From Mesorhizobium sp. WSM3626 (GTDB lineage: Bacteria; Pseudomonadota; Alphaproteobacteria; Rhizobiales; Rhizobiaceae), in NCBI RefSeq assembly GCF_000513935.1, contig NZ_AZUY01000017.1:1-64000 (forward strand): 64,000 nt of DNA. The letters are read 5' to 3'. This document shows, piece after piece, positions 1 to 7,761 of the stretch; within the stretch, counting starts at the first letter, position 1, and each line of letters begins with the position of its first letter. The position numbers and the translations under genes were made by a program. The notes under the pieces were generated by a model. The model was not told the DNA's origin. It ran no database searches and saw only the letters and a list, made by a program, of their open reading frames with translations.

Positions 1-17
1 TGACTGGAGGTCAGAAA

Positions 18-1166
18 ATGAACATCAAGAGCCTTCTTCTCGGCTCCGCTGCGGCCCTGATCGCAGTTTCCGGTGCGCGCGCCGCCGACGCCGTCGTCGT
101 CGCCGAGCCGGAACCCGCTGAATACGTCAAGATTTGCGACGTCTATGGCGCTGGCTACTTCTACATCCCCGGCACCGAAACCTGCCTGCGCATCGGCGGC
201 TATGTCCGCTATGACATCGGCGTGGGCGACCATGGCACCAACGATGGCGTCAACAACGTTCCGGACCACATGGGTGACGGCAATCACGACACCTACTACA
301 AGCAGGCTCGCTTCACGCTGAAGACCTGGACCGGCCAGGAAACCGAGCTCGGCACCTTGAAGACCTACACCGAGACCCGCTTTAATTTCGGCAACAACCC
401 CGGCGACTATACCTACAACCCGAGCGGCAACTGGCAGGGCCACAACAAAGGCACCAGCCTCAACTTCGCCTGGATCCAGCTTGGTGGTCTCCGTGTCGGT
501 AAGGACGAATCGGCTTTCGATACGTTCATCGGCTACGCCGGCAACGTCATCCAGGATACGATTGTCCCTTACGGCGGCTTCGACACCAACGTCGTCCAGT
601 ACTACTTCGACGCCGGCAACGGCTTCTCGGCCGTGGTCTCGCTCGAAGAAGGTTACGGCGCCTACTCGATCGACAGCTATGTCCCGCACGTCGTCGGCGG
701 CGTGAAGTGGACGCAGGGCTGGGGCGCGATCACCGGCGTCATCGCCTATGACAGCAACTACGAAGAAGTCTCCGGCAAGGTTCGCCTGGACGTCAACGTC
801 ACCAACGAACTGTCGCTGTGGGTCATGGGCGGCTATGGGTCGGACGACAACATTGGCGACTCTCCGACGACCGGGTTCGCTGGTGGCCGCGCCATGTACA
901 AGCAGTGGGGCGGCAACTGGGCAGTGTGGGGCGGTGGCACCTACAAGTTCAACGAGAAGACCTCGTTCAACGCCCAGGTTTCGTATGACGACTGGAAGAA
1001 CCTCGGCATCGCGGCGAACATTGCCTATGACGTCGTTCCTGGCTTCACGGTCACGGCCGAAGTCGACTACCAGAACGTCGGCAGCGACGACCTTGCAAAG
1101 GGTTGGTTCGGCGCTGACAAGAAGAGCAACGTCGGCGGTATCCTCCGCTTCCAGCGCTCGTTCTAA
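18..1166 (+). CDS. Rhizobiales outer-membrane porin (Porin_2 family)
   Basis: A 382-residue porin that forms a passive diffusion channel in the outer membrane. The first 22 residues are a signal peptide ending in ARA before ADAV. After it comes the N-terminal region typical of Brucella Omp2b and Mesorhizobium porins, with two cysteines (KICDVYG and TETCLRIGGYVRYD), then alternating aromatic and glycine-rich beta strands. The protein ends in Phe (FQRSF), the usual outer-membrane assembly signal. A ribosome-binding site (tggagg) sits 6-7 bases before the ATG and a strong terminator follows, so it looks monocistronic. The family is clear; the solute preference cannot be read from sequence. Confidence 0.95.
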   Translation: MNIKSLLLGSAAALIAVSGARAADAVVVAEPEPAEYVKICDVYGAGYFYIPGTETCLRIGGYVRYDIGVGDHGTNDGVNNVPDHMGDGNHDTYYKQARFTLKTWTGQETELGTLKTYTETRFNFGNNPGDYTYNPSGNWQGHNKGTSLNFAWIQLGGLRVGKDESAFDTFIGYAGNVIQDTIVPYGGFDTNVVQYYFDAGNGFSAVVSLEEGYGAYSIDSYVPHVVGGVKWTQGWGAITGVIAYDSNYEEVSGKVRLDVNVTNELSLWVMGGYGSDDNIGDSPTTGFAGGRAMYKQWGGNWAVWGGGTYKFNEKTSFNAQVSYDDWKNLGIAANIAYDVVPGFTVTAEVDYQNVGSDDLAKGWFGADKKSNVGGILRFQRSF

Positions 1167-1190
1167 TAAGTTTCGACTTGTAGAAATAGA

Positions 1191-1217
1191 AACCCGGCGG
1201 GCAACCGCCGGGTTTTT
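1191..1217 (+). terminator. Rho-independent terminator of the porin gene
   Basis: A perfect 10-bp stem (aacccggcgg / ccgccgggtt) with a 4-base gcaa loop is followed by a short T run. It begins 25 bases after the porin stop codon. Confidence 0.9.
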
Positions 1218-1417
1218 CATGGGCTGGTCAAAACGCAGCCCGCGCCTAAGCCTGTTCTTTTTTGAAGGTTGCGAGGCCAGATGGGCCAACAAAGCCGATA
1301 GGCGCTGCTCTGACAGTTCTGTCTGCTCCAGGACTGCGTGTCTAACTCCACCATAGGCTGCGCAAGCTGGGTTGGGCCCAGCGCATGCAGAGCCGGATGG
1401 AAGACCAAGCCCCGGCC

Positions 1418-1610
1418 AGATCGCCCAGGCATCGATCAGCGGCTGGAGTGTGCAGCCAAAGTTCTTACAGCGACTGACGGACGACGTGGTTGTCGAACCT
1501 GCCAACCGCTGAACCTGTTCACCGAACCGCCCTTGTCAAAGAATCGCAGGCAGGGCGTCGCCCTATGGCACTCAGATGGTCGATCAAGCGGCGCGATTGG
1601 GCTTCCTGGA
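1418..1610 (-). pseudogene. Decayed 3' fragment of a TPR-sulfotransferase gene
   Basis: Read on the minus strand this stretch aligns with the last ~65 codons of the intact gene at 1922-3589. One frame gives QEAQSRRLIDHL (intact gene: QEAQSRRLIDYL). After a frameshift another frame gives ACLRFFDKGGSVN and then WQVRQP (intact: ACLRFFDRDGSVN, WQVRQP). A small deletion of about 9 bases follows, and the original frame reaches a stop early. It has the same orientation as the intact gene, so it is most simply the residue of an old tandem duplication or of a second family member. Confidence 0.85.
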
Positions 1611-1751
1611 CCATGCGGGCGGCAGTCAATTGTTCATCGCGTCTGGCCAGACTACAGCATGTCGCGGCGAACTGGATGCGCCGACCTGCTGTAAGCTTCT
1701 GATTTTAGGCGTTGTCCCGGAACCGGGTACACTTCCGGGCGACATGCATTA

Positions 1752-1850
1752 AGAGCGGTTCAGCGTTTGATAGAATTGCCGACCCGCTCCAACTCTCTGT
1801 TTCTAGGCGATTCCGGACGGAAAACCGTTCAGCAATTTTCCTGCGATTGC
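1752..1850. repeat. Palindromic intergenic repeat, copy A
   Basis: The sequence starts agagcggttcagcgtttgat, reaches a complementary gacccgctcc about 40 bases on, and continues with a second imperfect hairpin (gattccggacggaaaacc ... ttttcctgcgattgc). A diverged relative lies at 17979-18096. Both copies are intergenic and can fold. They resemble dispersed RIME/RPE-like elements that I associate with Mesorhizobium genomes; genome-wide copy number cannot be judged here. Confidence 0.6.
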
Positions 1851-1921
1851 CAAAAATAAAGCCAGTCGGATCCACAAAATCCGGCCTTGTCGGTAGCTAT
1901 CCGGCGCTGTGCTCCTGACTT

Positions 1922-3589
1922 TCAAATGTCCGCCAGATCGCCCAACCCCTCGATCAGGGGCTGGATCTCCGTCTCATAATTCTTCCAGCGCTTGACCGAC
2001 GATTTGTAGATCGGTTGACGCACCTGCCAGCGGCTGGGCGTGTTAACCGAACCATCCCTGTCGAAAAAGCGCAGGCACGCGTCATCCCAAGGCAGCCCAA
2101 GATAGTCTATGAGCCGGCGTGACTGTGCTTCCTGATCGTCAACGAGCGTTTCGTACCGATTTTCAAAGATCAAGCCTGGAAAAATCTTGTTCCAATGCTG
2201 CATCAGCCGGTCATATTCGCGGTAGTACAGGCCAAGCGTCCTCAGATCGGTGTTGTAGCTGTGCCCCTCCCCGAATCTCAAGACAAAGCAAGAGACGCAA
2301 TTGTCGATGGCGTCGCGACGGCAATGAATGATCCGCGCATTGGGGAAGAGAAGACCGATCAACCCGATCAGTTCAAAATTGTGTGGCATTTTATCCACGA
2401 TCCGAGCTGCGTCAGGTGCTCGCTCGCTCAGATAAGCCAGGTGCTCTTGCGCCAATGTTGCCGACAGGTTTTTTGTGATCGACGCGATTGCCTGATTCAA
2501 GCTTCCGGCCGACGACTTTCTGAGTCCGATCGCATTCGCGACCCGCCGAAGCTTCATCAGTTCGCCCGCGCCATGAACACTTGGATGACTTGCGCAAATC
2601 TGTTCCGTAAGCGTCGTTCCCGAGCGAGGCATGCCGACCACGAACACAGGAACTTCGGAAGGATTGCCAAAGTCGCTCCTGGCAGCCAGCATCTCGGGCG
2701 TGAAAGTCTCGATCAGCGCGTCGACCCAGCGACGATATAGGTCGATATTGAAGTTGCGGCCCGAGGCCTGTTTCGACTTCTTGAAATGATCGAACGCCTC
2801 CTGATAGCGCTTAAGGTCGTTGAGCACCTTGCCTGCCGCCAGATGGAGCTTCTCCGCGCCATCGGCGTCAAGCTTCGAATTTCCAAGTTCGCCAAGGATG
2901 GATTTGAGTTCCTTTGGTTCTTCGGTGAACTTTTGCGTCTGCACAAGGTCGTGGTAAGCCGTCGGCACCGCGATGCGACGTTCGATTGCCTCATGGAGGT
3001 AAATGGCGGCTTCATCCATGCGTCCCACACTGGTGAGCGCGCGAGCCAATCCGACCCGCACCTTTGGATGATCCCTGTTGATTTTCAGTGCCTTCTCGTA
3101 CAACGGCAAGGCCATTTCGGGTTTGTCAAAATCAAGATAAGCATCACCCAATTCGCCAAGTGCCTCGATAAGGTCTGGCTGCAATTCCAAAGCATGCTGT
3201 ATATGTTTGATTGCTGGCGAATATTCGCTCACCTTCACATAAGCCGAGGCCAGGCCAAGATGGTAGTAAGGGTTGTTAGGCTCCTCGCCGACCGCGCGCG
3301 CGAAATATCGTAAGGCCGCCTCATCCTCGTAGCCCAGACAGATGGTCCCCAGGATATAAAGAGCGAGGGGGTGGTTTGGCGTGCGCGACAGGACTTGAAG
3401 GCACAGGTCCTGAGCCTCGTTGAGGCGTTTGGCTTGCTGAAGGGCATATGCCTGTTTCAGCAGCGCCTCGTCGGCCTGCGCACGTGAAAGCGAATTCGCC
3501 GTCTGCGGATTGGCTTGTGGCGATCTTGGCTTCGGCGCGGGGCCAGGCTTGACGTGTTTGGACCAGGCGGGCGGGAGACGATTGTTCAT
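1922..3589 (-). CDS. TPR-repeat sulfotransferase (Sulfotransfer_3 family)
   Basis: A 555-residue cytoplasmic protein with two parts. Residues ~40-300 are tandem TPR helices (for example the ALRYFARAVGEEPNNPYYHLG type) expected to bind a partner or substrate. Residues ~310-555 are a PAPS-dependent sulfotransferase: the 5'-phosphosulfate loop reads VVGMPRSGTTLTEQ and the 3'-phosphate region HCRRDAIDNCVSCF. The substrate is unknown; in rhizobia such enzymes may act on surface polysaccharides or proteins, which is inference. The gene looks less GC-rich than its neighbours, hinting at transfer. The start has a modest ribosome-binding site (gcgagg). A decayed copy of its 3' end lies downstream. Confidence 0.85.
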   Translation of the reverse strand: MNNRLPPAWSKHVKPGPAPKPRSPQANPQTANSLSRAQADEALLKQAYALQQAKRLNEAQDLCLQVLSRTPNHPLALYILGTICLGYEDEAALRYFARAVGEEPNNPYYHLGLASAYVKVSEYSPAIKHIQHALELQPDLIEALGELGDAYLDFDKPEMALPLYEKALKINRDHPKVRVGLARALTSVGRMDEAAIYLHEAIERRIAVPTAYHDLVQTQKFTEEPKELKSILGELGNSKLDADGAEKLHLAAGKVLNDLKRYQEAFDHFKKSKQASGRNFNIDLYRRWVDALIETFTPEMLAARSDFGNPSEVPVFVVGMPRSGTTLTEQICASHPSVHGAGELMKLRRVANAIGLRKSSAGSLNQAIASITKNLSATLAQEHLAYLSERAPDAARIVDKMPHNFELIGLIGLLFPNARIIHCRRDAIDNCVSCFVLRFGEGHSYNTDLRTLGLYYREYDRLMQHWNKIFPGLIFENRYETLVDDQEAQSRRLIDYLGLPWDDACLRFFDRDGSVNTPSRWQVRQPIYKSSVKRWKNYETEIQPLIEGLGDLADI

Positions 3590-3706
3590 GGAGCCTCGCT
3601 ATCAAAAAAGAGCGAAGGAATCCAGTGTCGCGGTGCGGACGTGGCGACCTTGCGCCAACCATCCGGTCACGCTAGCAAGAAGGCTCCTTCCAAGCGAGCT
3701 TTCGAC

Positions 3707-4819
3707 ATGCCAACGCGCCCTGCCCTCTCGCCGCTCATCGCCGCACTCCCGTCGACGGTGCCATTTGTCGGCCCCGAAGCGCAGGAACGTGAGCGCGGGC
3801 GCGCTTTCCGTGCCCGCATCGGTGCCAATGAAAGCAGCTTTGGCCCCTCGCCGCGCGTCATCGCCCGCATGGAGAGTGTCGCGCGCGACCAGTGGATGTA
3901 TTGTGACCCGGACAATTACGATTTGAAAGTCGCGGCGGCCGCTCATCACAATGTGGCGGTCGAGAACGTCGTTGTCGGCGAAGGCATCGACGGCCTGCTC
4001 AGCCTGGTGGCGCGCATGTATGTGGCGCCTGGCGATGCCGTGGTCACCTCGCTCGGTGCCTATCCGACCTTCAACTTCCACATTGCCGGTGTCGGCGGCC
4101 GGCTGGTGACCGTCCCTTACGAGAACGATCGCGAAAGCCTGGACGGTCTGCTTGCGGCGGTCATCAGGGAGAAAGCGCCGCTGGTCTATCTGTCCAACCC
4201 GGACAATCCGATGGGCAGCTGGTGGGAAGCGGACGAGGTCACCGGCTTCATACAAGCCTTGCCGGAAACCACCATGCTGGTGCTCGACGAGGCCTATGGC
4301 GAACTGGGACCGGCCTCGGCCCTGCCGCCGATCGACATCTCGCGGCCAAACGTCATCCGCATGCGAACCTTTTCGAAGGCCTACGGACTTGCCGGCATAC
4401 GGTGCGGCTATGCGTTGGCCGAGACGCAAGTGATCAGCGACTTCGAGAAGATCCGCAACCACTACGGCGTCAGCCGCATGGCGCAGATCGCCGGCGTCGA
4501 GGCGCTCGCCGATCAGGCCTATCTCGAGACGGTGGTGGCCCGGGTGGCCGCCGGACGGCGGCGCATCGCTGATATTGCCGAACAGAATGGGTTGAAGCCG
4601 CTCACCTCGGCGACCAATTTCGTCACCATCGATTGCGGCCATGACGGCGCTTTCGCTCTGAAAGTGCTGCAGGGATTGTTGTCGCGCGACGTCTTCATCC
4701 GCAAGCCGATGGCGCCAGGGCTCGACCGCTGCATCCGCGTCAGTGTCGGTCTCGACCACGAACTGGATATCTTCGCCGAGGAATTGCCCGGCGCATTGGC
4801 AGCGGTGCGCGGAAACTAG
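3707..4819 (+). CDS. HisC-like PLP-dependent aminotransferase (class I/II)
   Basis: A 370-residue fold-type I aminotransferase related to histidinol-phosphate aminotransferase. Seen motifs are the substrate-arm region IGANESSFGPSP, the LSNPDNPMGSWW loop, VLDEAYGEL with the PLP-ring aspartate, and RTFSKAYGLAGIRCGYA with the Schiff-base lysine. The open frame continues upstream, but the ATG at 3707 (MPTRPALSPL) gives the normal family N terminus. No his genes flank it, so it may act on another amino or imidazole substrate. It is convergent with the MarR gene, and the two stop codons share the tetranucleotide CTAG. Confidence 0.85.
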   Translation: MPTRPALSPLIAALPSTVPFVGPEAQERERGRAFRARIGANESSFGPSPRVIARMESVARDQWMYCDPDNYDLKVAAAAHHNVAVENVVVGEGIDGLLSLVARMYVAPGDAVVTSLGAYPTFNFHIAGVGGRLVTVPYENDRESLDGLLAAVIREKAPLVYLSNPDNPMGSWWEADEVTGFIQALPETTMLVLDEAYGELGPASALPPIDISRPNVIRMRTFSKAYGLAGIRCGYALAETQVISDFEKIRNHYGVSRMAQIAGVEALADQAYLETVVARVAAGRRRIADIAEQNGLKPLTSATNFVTIDCGHDGAFALKVLQGLLSRDVFIRKPMAPGLDRCIRVSVGLDHELDIFAEELPGALAAVRGN

Positions 4820-5340
4820 GGCGCTTCACGGCGCTCGGGAGGCATTGCTGCGCCGAGCAGATGCCTGACACGCGTCAGCACATCAGACAACTCCGCGGCT
4901 TCCCTGTCATTCAGCCCCGCGGTCAGGCGGGCAAGATCACGATCCGTGGCCGCATGAAGGGCTGCAAGCGCGGTCTGGCCGCGCGCGGTGAGCGATAGGA
5001 CGCGCGGCCGCAGGGGCGCGGGACCGGTGCACATTTCAGTCAGGCCGACGGCAGAGAATTTGCGAAGGATTCTCGCGACATAGGCAGGATCCACCTGGAG
5101 GTCCCGGGCGACCGCGGAGGCCACCGGTTCGACATCGAGCCGAAACGCTCGCGCCAGAAAACCTGTCTTGCCGTCGGGATTGGTGGCGCTATGGCGAGGG
5201 CGGTGGCCGAGCTCGAACAGCACCCGCGCCTCGGTCAGGGTATAGGCGCTGTGCATCAACGTCTCGGCGAGCAACCCGATCAGGCCGGTATAGAACCGGT
5301 GAAGTGGCGGATATCGCGGACCAAGCCATTCCGATCGCAC
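4816..5340 (-). CDS. MarR-family transcriptional regulator
   Basis: A 174-residue winged-helix regulator. Residues ~30-110 carry the MarR DNA-binding region (TLTEARVLFELGH, then VDPAYVARILRKF and LTEMCTGPAPLRPRVLSLTARGQ as the wing), with long helices at both ends for dimerisation. The start is GTG, chosen because a gggaggc ribosome-binding site lies about 10 bases before it. The region between this gene and the acylphosphatase gene, which is transcribed away from it, holds two perfect palindromes, so autoregulation is likely. The ligand is unknown. Confidence 0.85.
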   Translation of the reverse strand: MRSEWLGPRYPPLHRFYTGLIGLLAETLMHSAYTLTEARVLFELGHRPRHSATNPDGKTGFLARAFRLDVEPVASAVARDLQVDPAYVARILRKFSAVGLTEMCTGPAPLRPRVLSLTARGQTALAALHAATDRDLARLTAGLNDREAAELSDVLTRVRHLLGAAMPPERREAP

Positions 5341-5393
5341 ATGCCAGCTGCCTCCCGTTAAATTACCAGGCCACAGAGATGATCGCTATCAAA

Positions 5394-5424
5394 TTGACTT
5401 AGTCAACTATTTACTAGATCTAGT
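5394..5424. promoter_or_regulatory. Two palindromes, probable MarR operators
   Basis: TTGACTTAGTCAA at 5394-5406 is a 6-1-6 palindrome. ACTAGATCTAGT at 5413-5424 is a perfect 12-bp palindrome. Their centres are about 19 bp apart, close to two helical turns. They lie in the AT-rich spacer between the divergent MarR and acylphosphatase genes. The size and symmetry fit MarR dimer sites; the assignment is inference from position. Confidence 0.6.
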
Positions 5425-5524
5425 CATCCATTTTCCGCAAAGAATCCAGGTTCTCGACTGGATAGACCTCAAGCCAGTTGCCTTCGTTCGGCGCTGCGCC
5501 AGACTCTATGCAAGGGAGCGAGCC

Positions 5525-5809
5525 ATGAGTGACCGGAAAAGGGCAGTGCAGGCGCGCGTATATGGGAAGGTCCAAGGCGTCGGCTACAGGATCTGGGCGC
5601 GAGGCGAAGCGACAAGGCTCGAGCTGCTGGGCTGGGTGCGCAACGAAAGAGACGGCTCGGTTACGGCATGGCTTACCGGCGCCGACACGGCTGTCGCGGC
5701 CATGATCGAACGGCTTCGGCAAGGCCCGCCCGGCGCCGCGGTCTCACGGATCGATCTGGACGAGTTGGAGACCTGGACCCCGCCTGGAGATTTCAGCATC
5801 ATGACGTAG
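5525..5809 (+). CDS. acyP: Acylphosphatase
   Basis: A 94-residue cytosolic enzyme, the normal length for the family, that hydrolyses carboxyl-phosphate bonds such as acetyl phosphate and carbamoyl phosphate. Both signature regions are present: GKVQGVGYRIWA with the phosphate-binding arginine and GWVRNERDGSV with the catalytic asparagine. A ribosome-binding site (aaggga) precedes the ATG. It is transcribed away from the MarR gene across a spacer with two palindromes, which could place it under that regulator. Confidence 0.93.
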   Translation: MSDRKRAVQARVYGKVQGVGYRIWARGEATRLELLGWVRNERDGSVTAWLTGADTAVAAMIERLRQGPPGAAVSRIDLDELETWTPPGDFSIMT

Positions 5810-5836
5810 ACGGATTTCTCCGCCCTTGAATTAATT

Positions 5837-5844
5837 GAACGTTC
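5837..5844. promoter_or_regulatory. Palindrome GAACGTTC upstream of the TetR gene
   Basis: A perfect 8-bp palindrome inside an AT-rich stretch (ttaattgaacgttcgtttta), 27 bases before the TetR start codon. The location suits an autoregulatory operator overlapping the promoter. It is short, so the assignment is tentative. Confidence 0.4.
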
Positions 5845-5870
5845 GTTTTATTATTGCCGTCAACGAGGCG

Positions 5871-6521
5871 ATGGTGGCACGCACCACAGGATCAGACGGC
5901 GAGCGAACCGAAGCGGCAGTCCGCGAGGCGGCGGTCAACCTGATTGCGCGCTGTGGCTATGAGGCAATGTCGATGCGCCAATTGGCCGCCGAGGTCGGCG
6001 TGCAGGCAGCCGCGCTCTACCGCTATTTCCCGACCAAGGAAGACCTGCTGTTCACGCTGATGCGCGACCATATGCAAGGGCTTCGCGAAGCGTGGGAGCA
6101 CTCCAGGCCGGCCGGCGCGGATCCGGCGCGGCAGCTTGCCGCCTACGTGCGCAACCACATCGCCTTTCATATCGGGCGCCGCCACGCCACGCATGTGTCG
6201 AACATGGAATTGCGCAGCCTGTCGCCCGACAGACTGACACAGATCCTGCGCATGCGCACGGCCTACGAAAAGGAACTGCGTTCGATCCTGCGCGATGGCG
6301 CAGAGGCTGGTATTTTCAGCATCGAGGATACCGGCCTGACAGCCATGGCGCTGATCCAGATGATGACCGGCGTCATTGTCTGGTTCCGGCCCGGCGAGCG
6401 ATTGTCCATCGCCGAGGTCACCGAGACATACCTTTCGATGACAATGCGCCTGGTCGGCGCGAGGATGGCTACCGATACTACAGCGCCGCGCGTCCCTTCG
6501 GATGCGCAAAGTATGCTGTAG
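5871..6521 (+). CDS. TetR-family regulator of the leucine-degradation operon (predicted)
   Basis: A 216-residue repressor. Residues ~10-57 form the TetR DNA-binding domain (AAVNLIARCGYEAMSMRQLAAEVGVQ, then ALYRYFPTKEDLL); the rest is a helical ligand domain. The frame is open further upstream through a TTG, but the ATG at 5871 gives the usual short N terminus. It lies 75 bases before, and in line with, the isovaleryl-CoA dehydrogenase gene, so an acyl-CoA intermediate is a reasonable effector. This role is inferred from position only. Confidence 0.85.
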   Translation: MVARTTGSDGERTEAAVREAAVNLIARCGYEAMSMRQLAAEVGVQAAALYRYFPTKEDLLFTLMRDHMQGLREAWEHSRPAGADPARQLAAYVRNHIAFHIGRRHATHVSNMELRSLSPDRLTQILRMRTAYEKELRSILRDGAEAGIFSIEDTGLTAMALIQMMTGVIVWFRPGERLSIAEVTETYLSMTMRLVGARMATDTTAPRVPSDAQSML

Positions 6522-6534
6522 CACTTTAATTTCG

Positions 6535-6582
6535 CGCATGATCCTTGCCGAAAGTCGAAGTCGATTTTCGGGGGGGCATGCG
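6535..6582. repeat. Palindromic intergenic repeat, second type
   Basis: An imperfect hairpin: cgcatg at 6535 pairs with catgcg ending 6582, and ccgaaa pairs with ttttcgg nearer the loop. A relative with the same order (catgatc-ttgccgaa-...-ttttcgg-gatcatg) lies at 13386-13429. It sits between the TetR and isovaleryl-CoA dehydrogenase genes and ends next to the latter's ribosome-binding site, so it could affect translation. Confidence 0.55.
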
Positions 6583-6596
6583 GCAGGAGGAACGGC

Positions 6597-7760
6597 ATGT
6601 ACACGAACACGCTCAGCTTCGGACATGACGAGGACGTCGAGGCCCTGCGCGACCTTGTCCGGCGCTTCGCGCAGGACAGGATCGCGCCGATCGCCGCCGA
6701 CATCGACCGGGAGAACGAATTCCCGGCGCATCTGTGGCGAGAACTCGGCGCGCTCGGCCTGCTCGGCATAACCGCCGATCCCGATTTCGGCGGCAGCGGC
6801 ATGGGCTATCTCGCCCATGTGATCGCGGTCGAGGAAATTTCGCGGGCCTCGGCATCGGTCGGCCTCTCCTATGGCGCCCACTCCAATCTCTGCGTCAACC
6901 AGATCAACCGCTGGGCAACGCCGGCACAGAAGGAAAAATACCTCCCGCCGCTGTGTTCGGGCGAGCACGTCGGCGCGCTCGCCATGTCGGAGCCCGGCGC
7001 CGGCTCCGACGTGGTGTCGCTCAAATTGCGCGCCGAAAAGCGCAATGACCGCTATGTGCTCAACGGCACCAAGATGTGGATCACCAACGGCCCGGACGCC
7101 GAAACGCTGGTTGTCTACACCAAGACCGACCCGGAAAGGGAATCGCGCGGCATCACCGCCTTCATCGTCGAAAAGGCGATGCCGGGATTTTCGGTGGCGC
7201 AGAAACTCGACAAGCTCGGCATGCGGGGATCCAACACCGGCGAACTGGTTTTCTCGGATGTCGAGGTGCCGTTCGACAATGTGCTGCACGAGGAAGGACG
7301 CGGCGTCGAGGTGCTGATGTCTGGCCTCGACTATGAACGCACCGTGCTTGCCGGCGGCCCGATCGGCTTGATGGCGGCGTGCCTCGACGTGGCGATCCCC
7401 TATGTTCACGAGCGCAAGCAGTTCGGGCAGCCGATTGGGGAATTCCAACTGGTACAAGGCAAGCTTGCCGACATGTATACGGCGCTGAATGCCGCGCGCG
7501 CCTACGTCTACGCCGTCGCCGCCGCTTGCGACCGCGGCCAGACCACCCGCAAGGATGCCGCCGGCTGCGTGCTGTTTGCCGCCGAGAGAGCGACGCAGAT
7601 GGCGCTCGACGCCATCCAACTGCTTGGTGGCAACGGCTATATCAACGACTATCCGACCGGCCGGCTTTTGCGCGACGCCAAGCTGTACGAGATCGGCGCC
7701 GGCACCAGCGAAATCCGCCGCTGGCTGATCGGCCGCGAGATCATGGCGGAGGGGGTGTAG
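6597..7760 (+). CDS. liuA: Isovaleryl-CoA dehydrogenase
   Basis: A 387-residue FAD acyl-CoA dehydrogenase that oxidises isovaleryl-CoA to 3-methylcrotonyl-CoA in leucine catabolism and passes electrons to ETF. Seen are the family signatures [11 protein letters not shown] and [13 protein letters not shown]. The catalytic glutamate lies at about residue 247 in [12 protein letters not shown], the internal position typical of isovaleryl-CoA dehydrogenase rather than the C-terminal position of short- and medium-chain enzymes. A good ribosome-binding site (caggagg) precedes the start. The next gene begins 1 base after the stop and encodes the next enzyme of the pathway. Confidence 0.95.
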   Translation: MYTNTLSFGHDEDVEALRDLVRRFAQDRIAPIAADIDRENEFPAHLWRELGALGLLGITADPDFGGSGMGYLAHVIAVEEISRASASVGLSYGAHSNLCVNQINRWATPAQKEKYLPPLCSGEHVGALAMSEPGAGSDVVSLKLRAEKRNDRYVLNGTKMWITNGPDAETLVVYTKTDPERESRGITAFIVEKAMPGFSVAQKLDKLGMRGSNTGELVFSDVEVPFDNVLHEEGRGVEVLMSGLDYERTVLAGGPIGLMAACLDVAIPYVHERKQFGQPIGEFQLVQGKLADMYTALNAARAYVYAVAAACDRGQTTRKDAAGCVLFAAERATQMALDAIQLLGGNGYINDYPTGRLLRDAKLYEIGAGTSEIRRWLIGREIMAEGV

Positions 7761-7761
7761 C

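Larger units (their letters stand above)
1218..1921. other. Gene-free stretch with a gene remnant and a palindromic repeat
   Basis: About 700 bases without an intact gene. Open frames here are short and show no recognisable domain. The stretch contains a decayed copy of the 3' end of the neighbouring sulfotransferase gene (1418-1610) and a palindromic intergenic repeat (1752-1850). I see nothing recognisable in 1218-1417 or 1851-1921. Confidence 0.6.
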
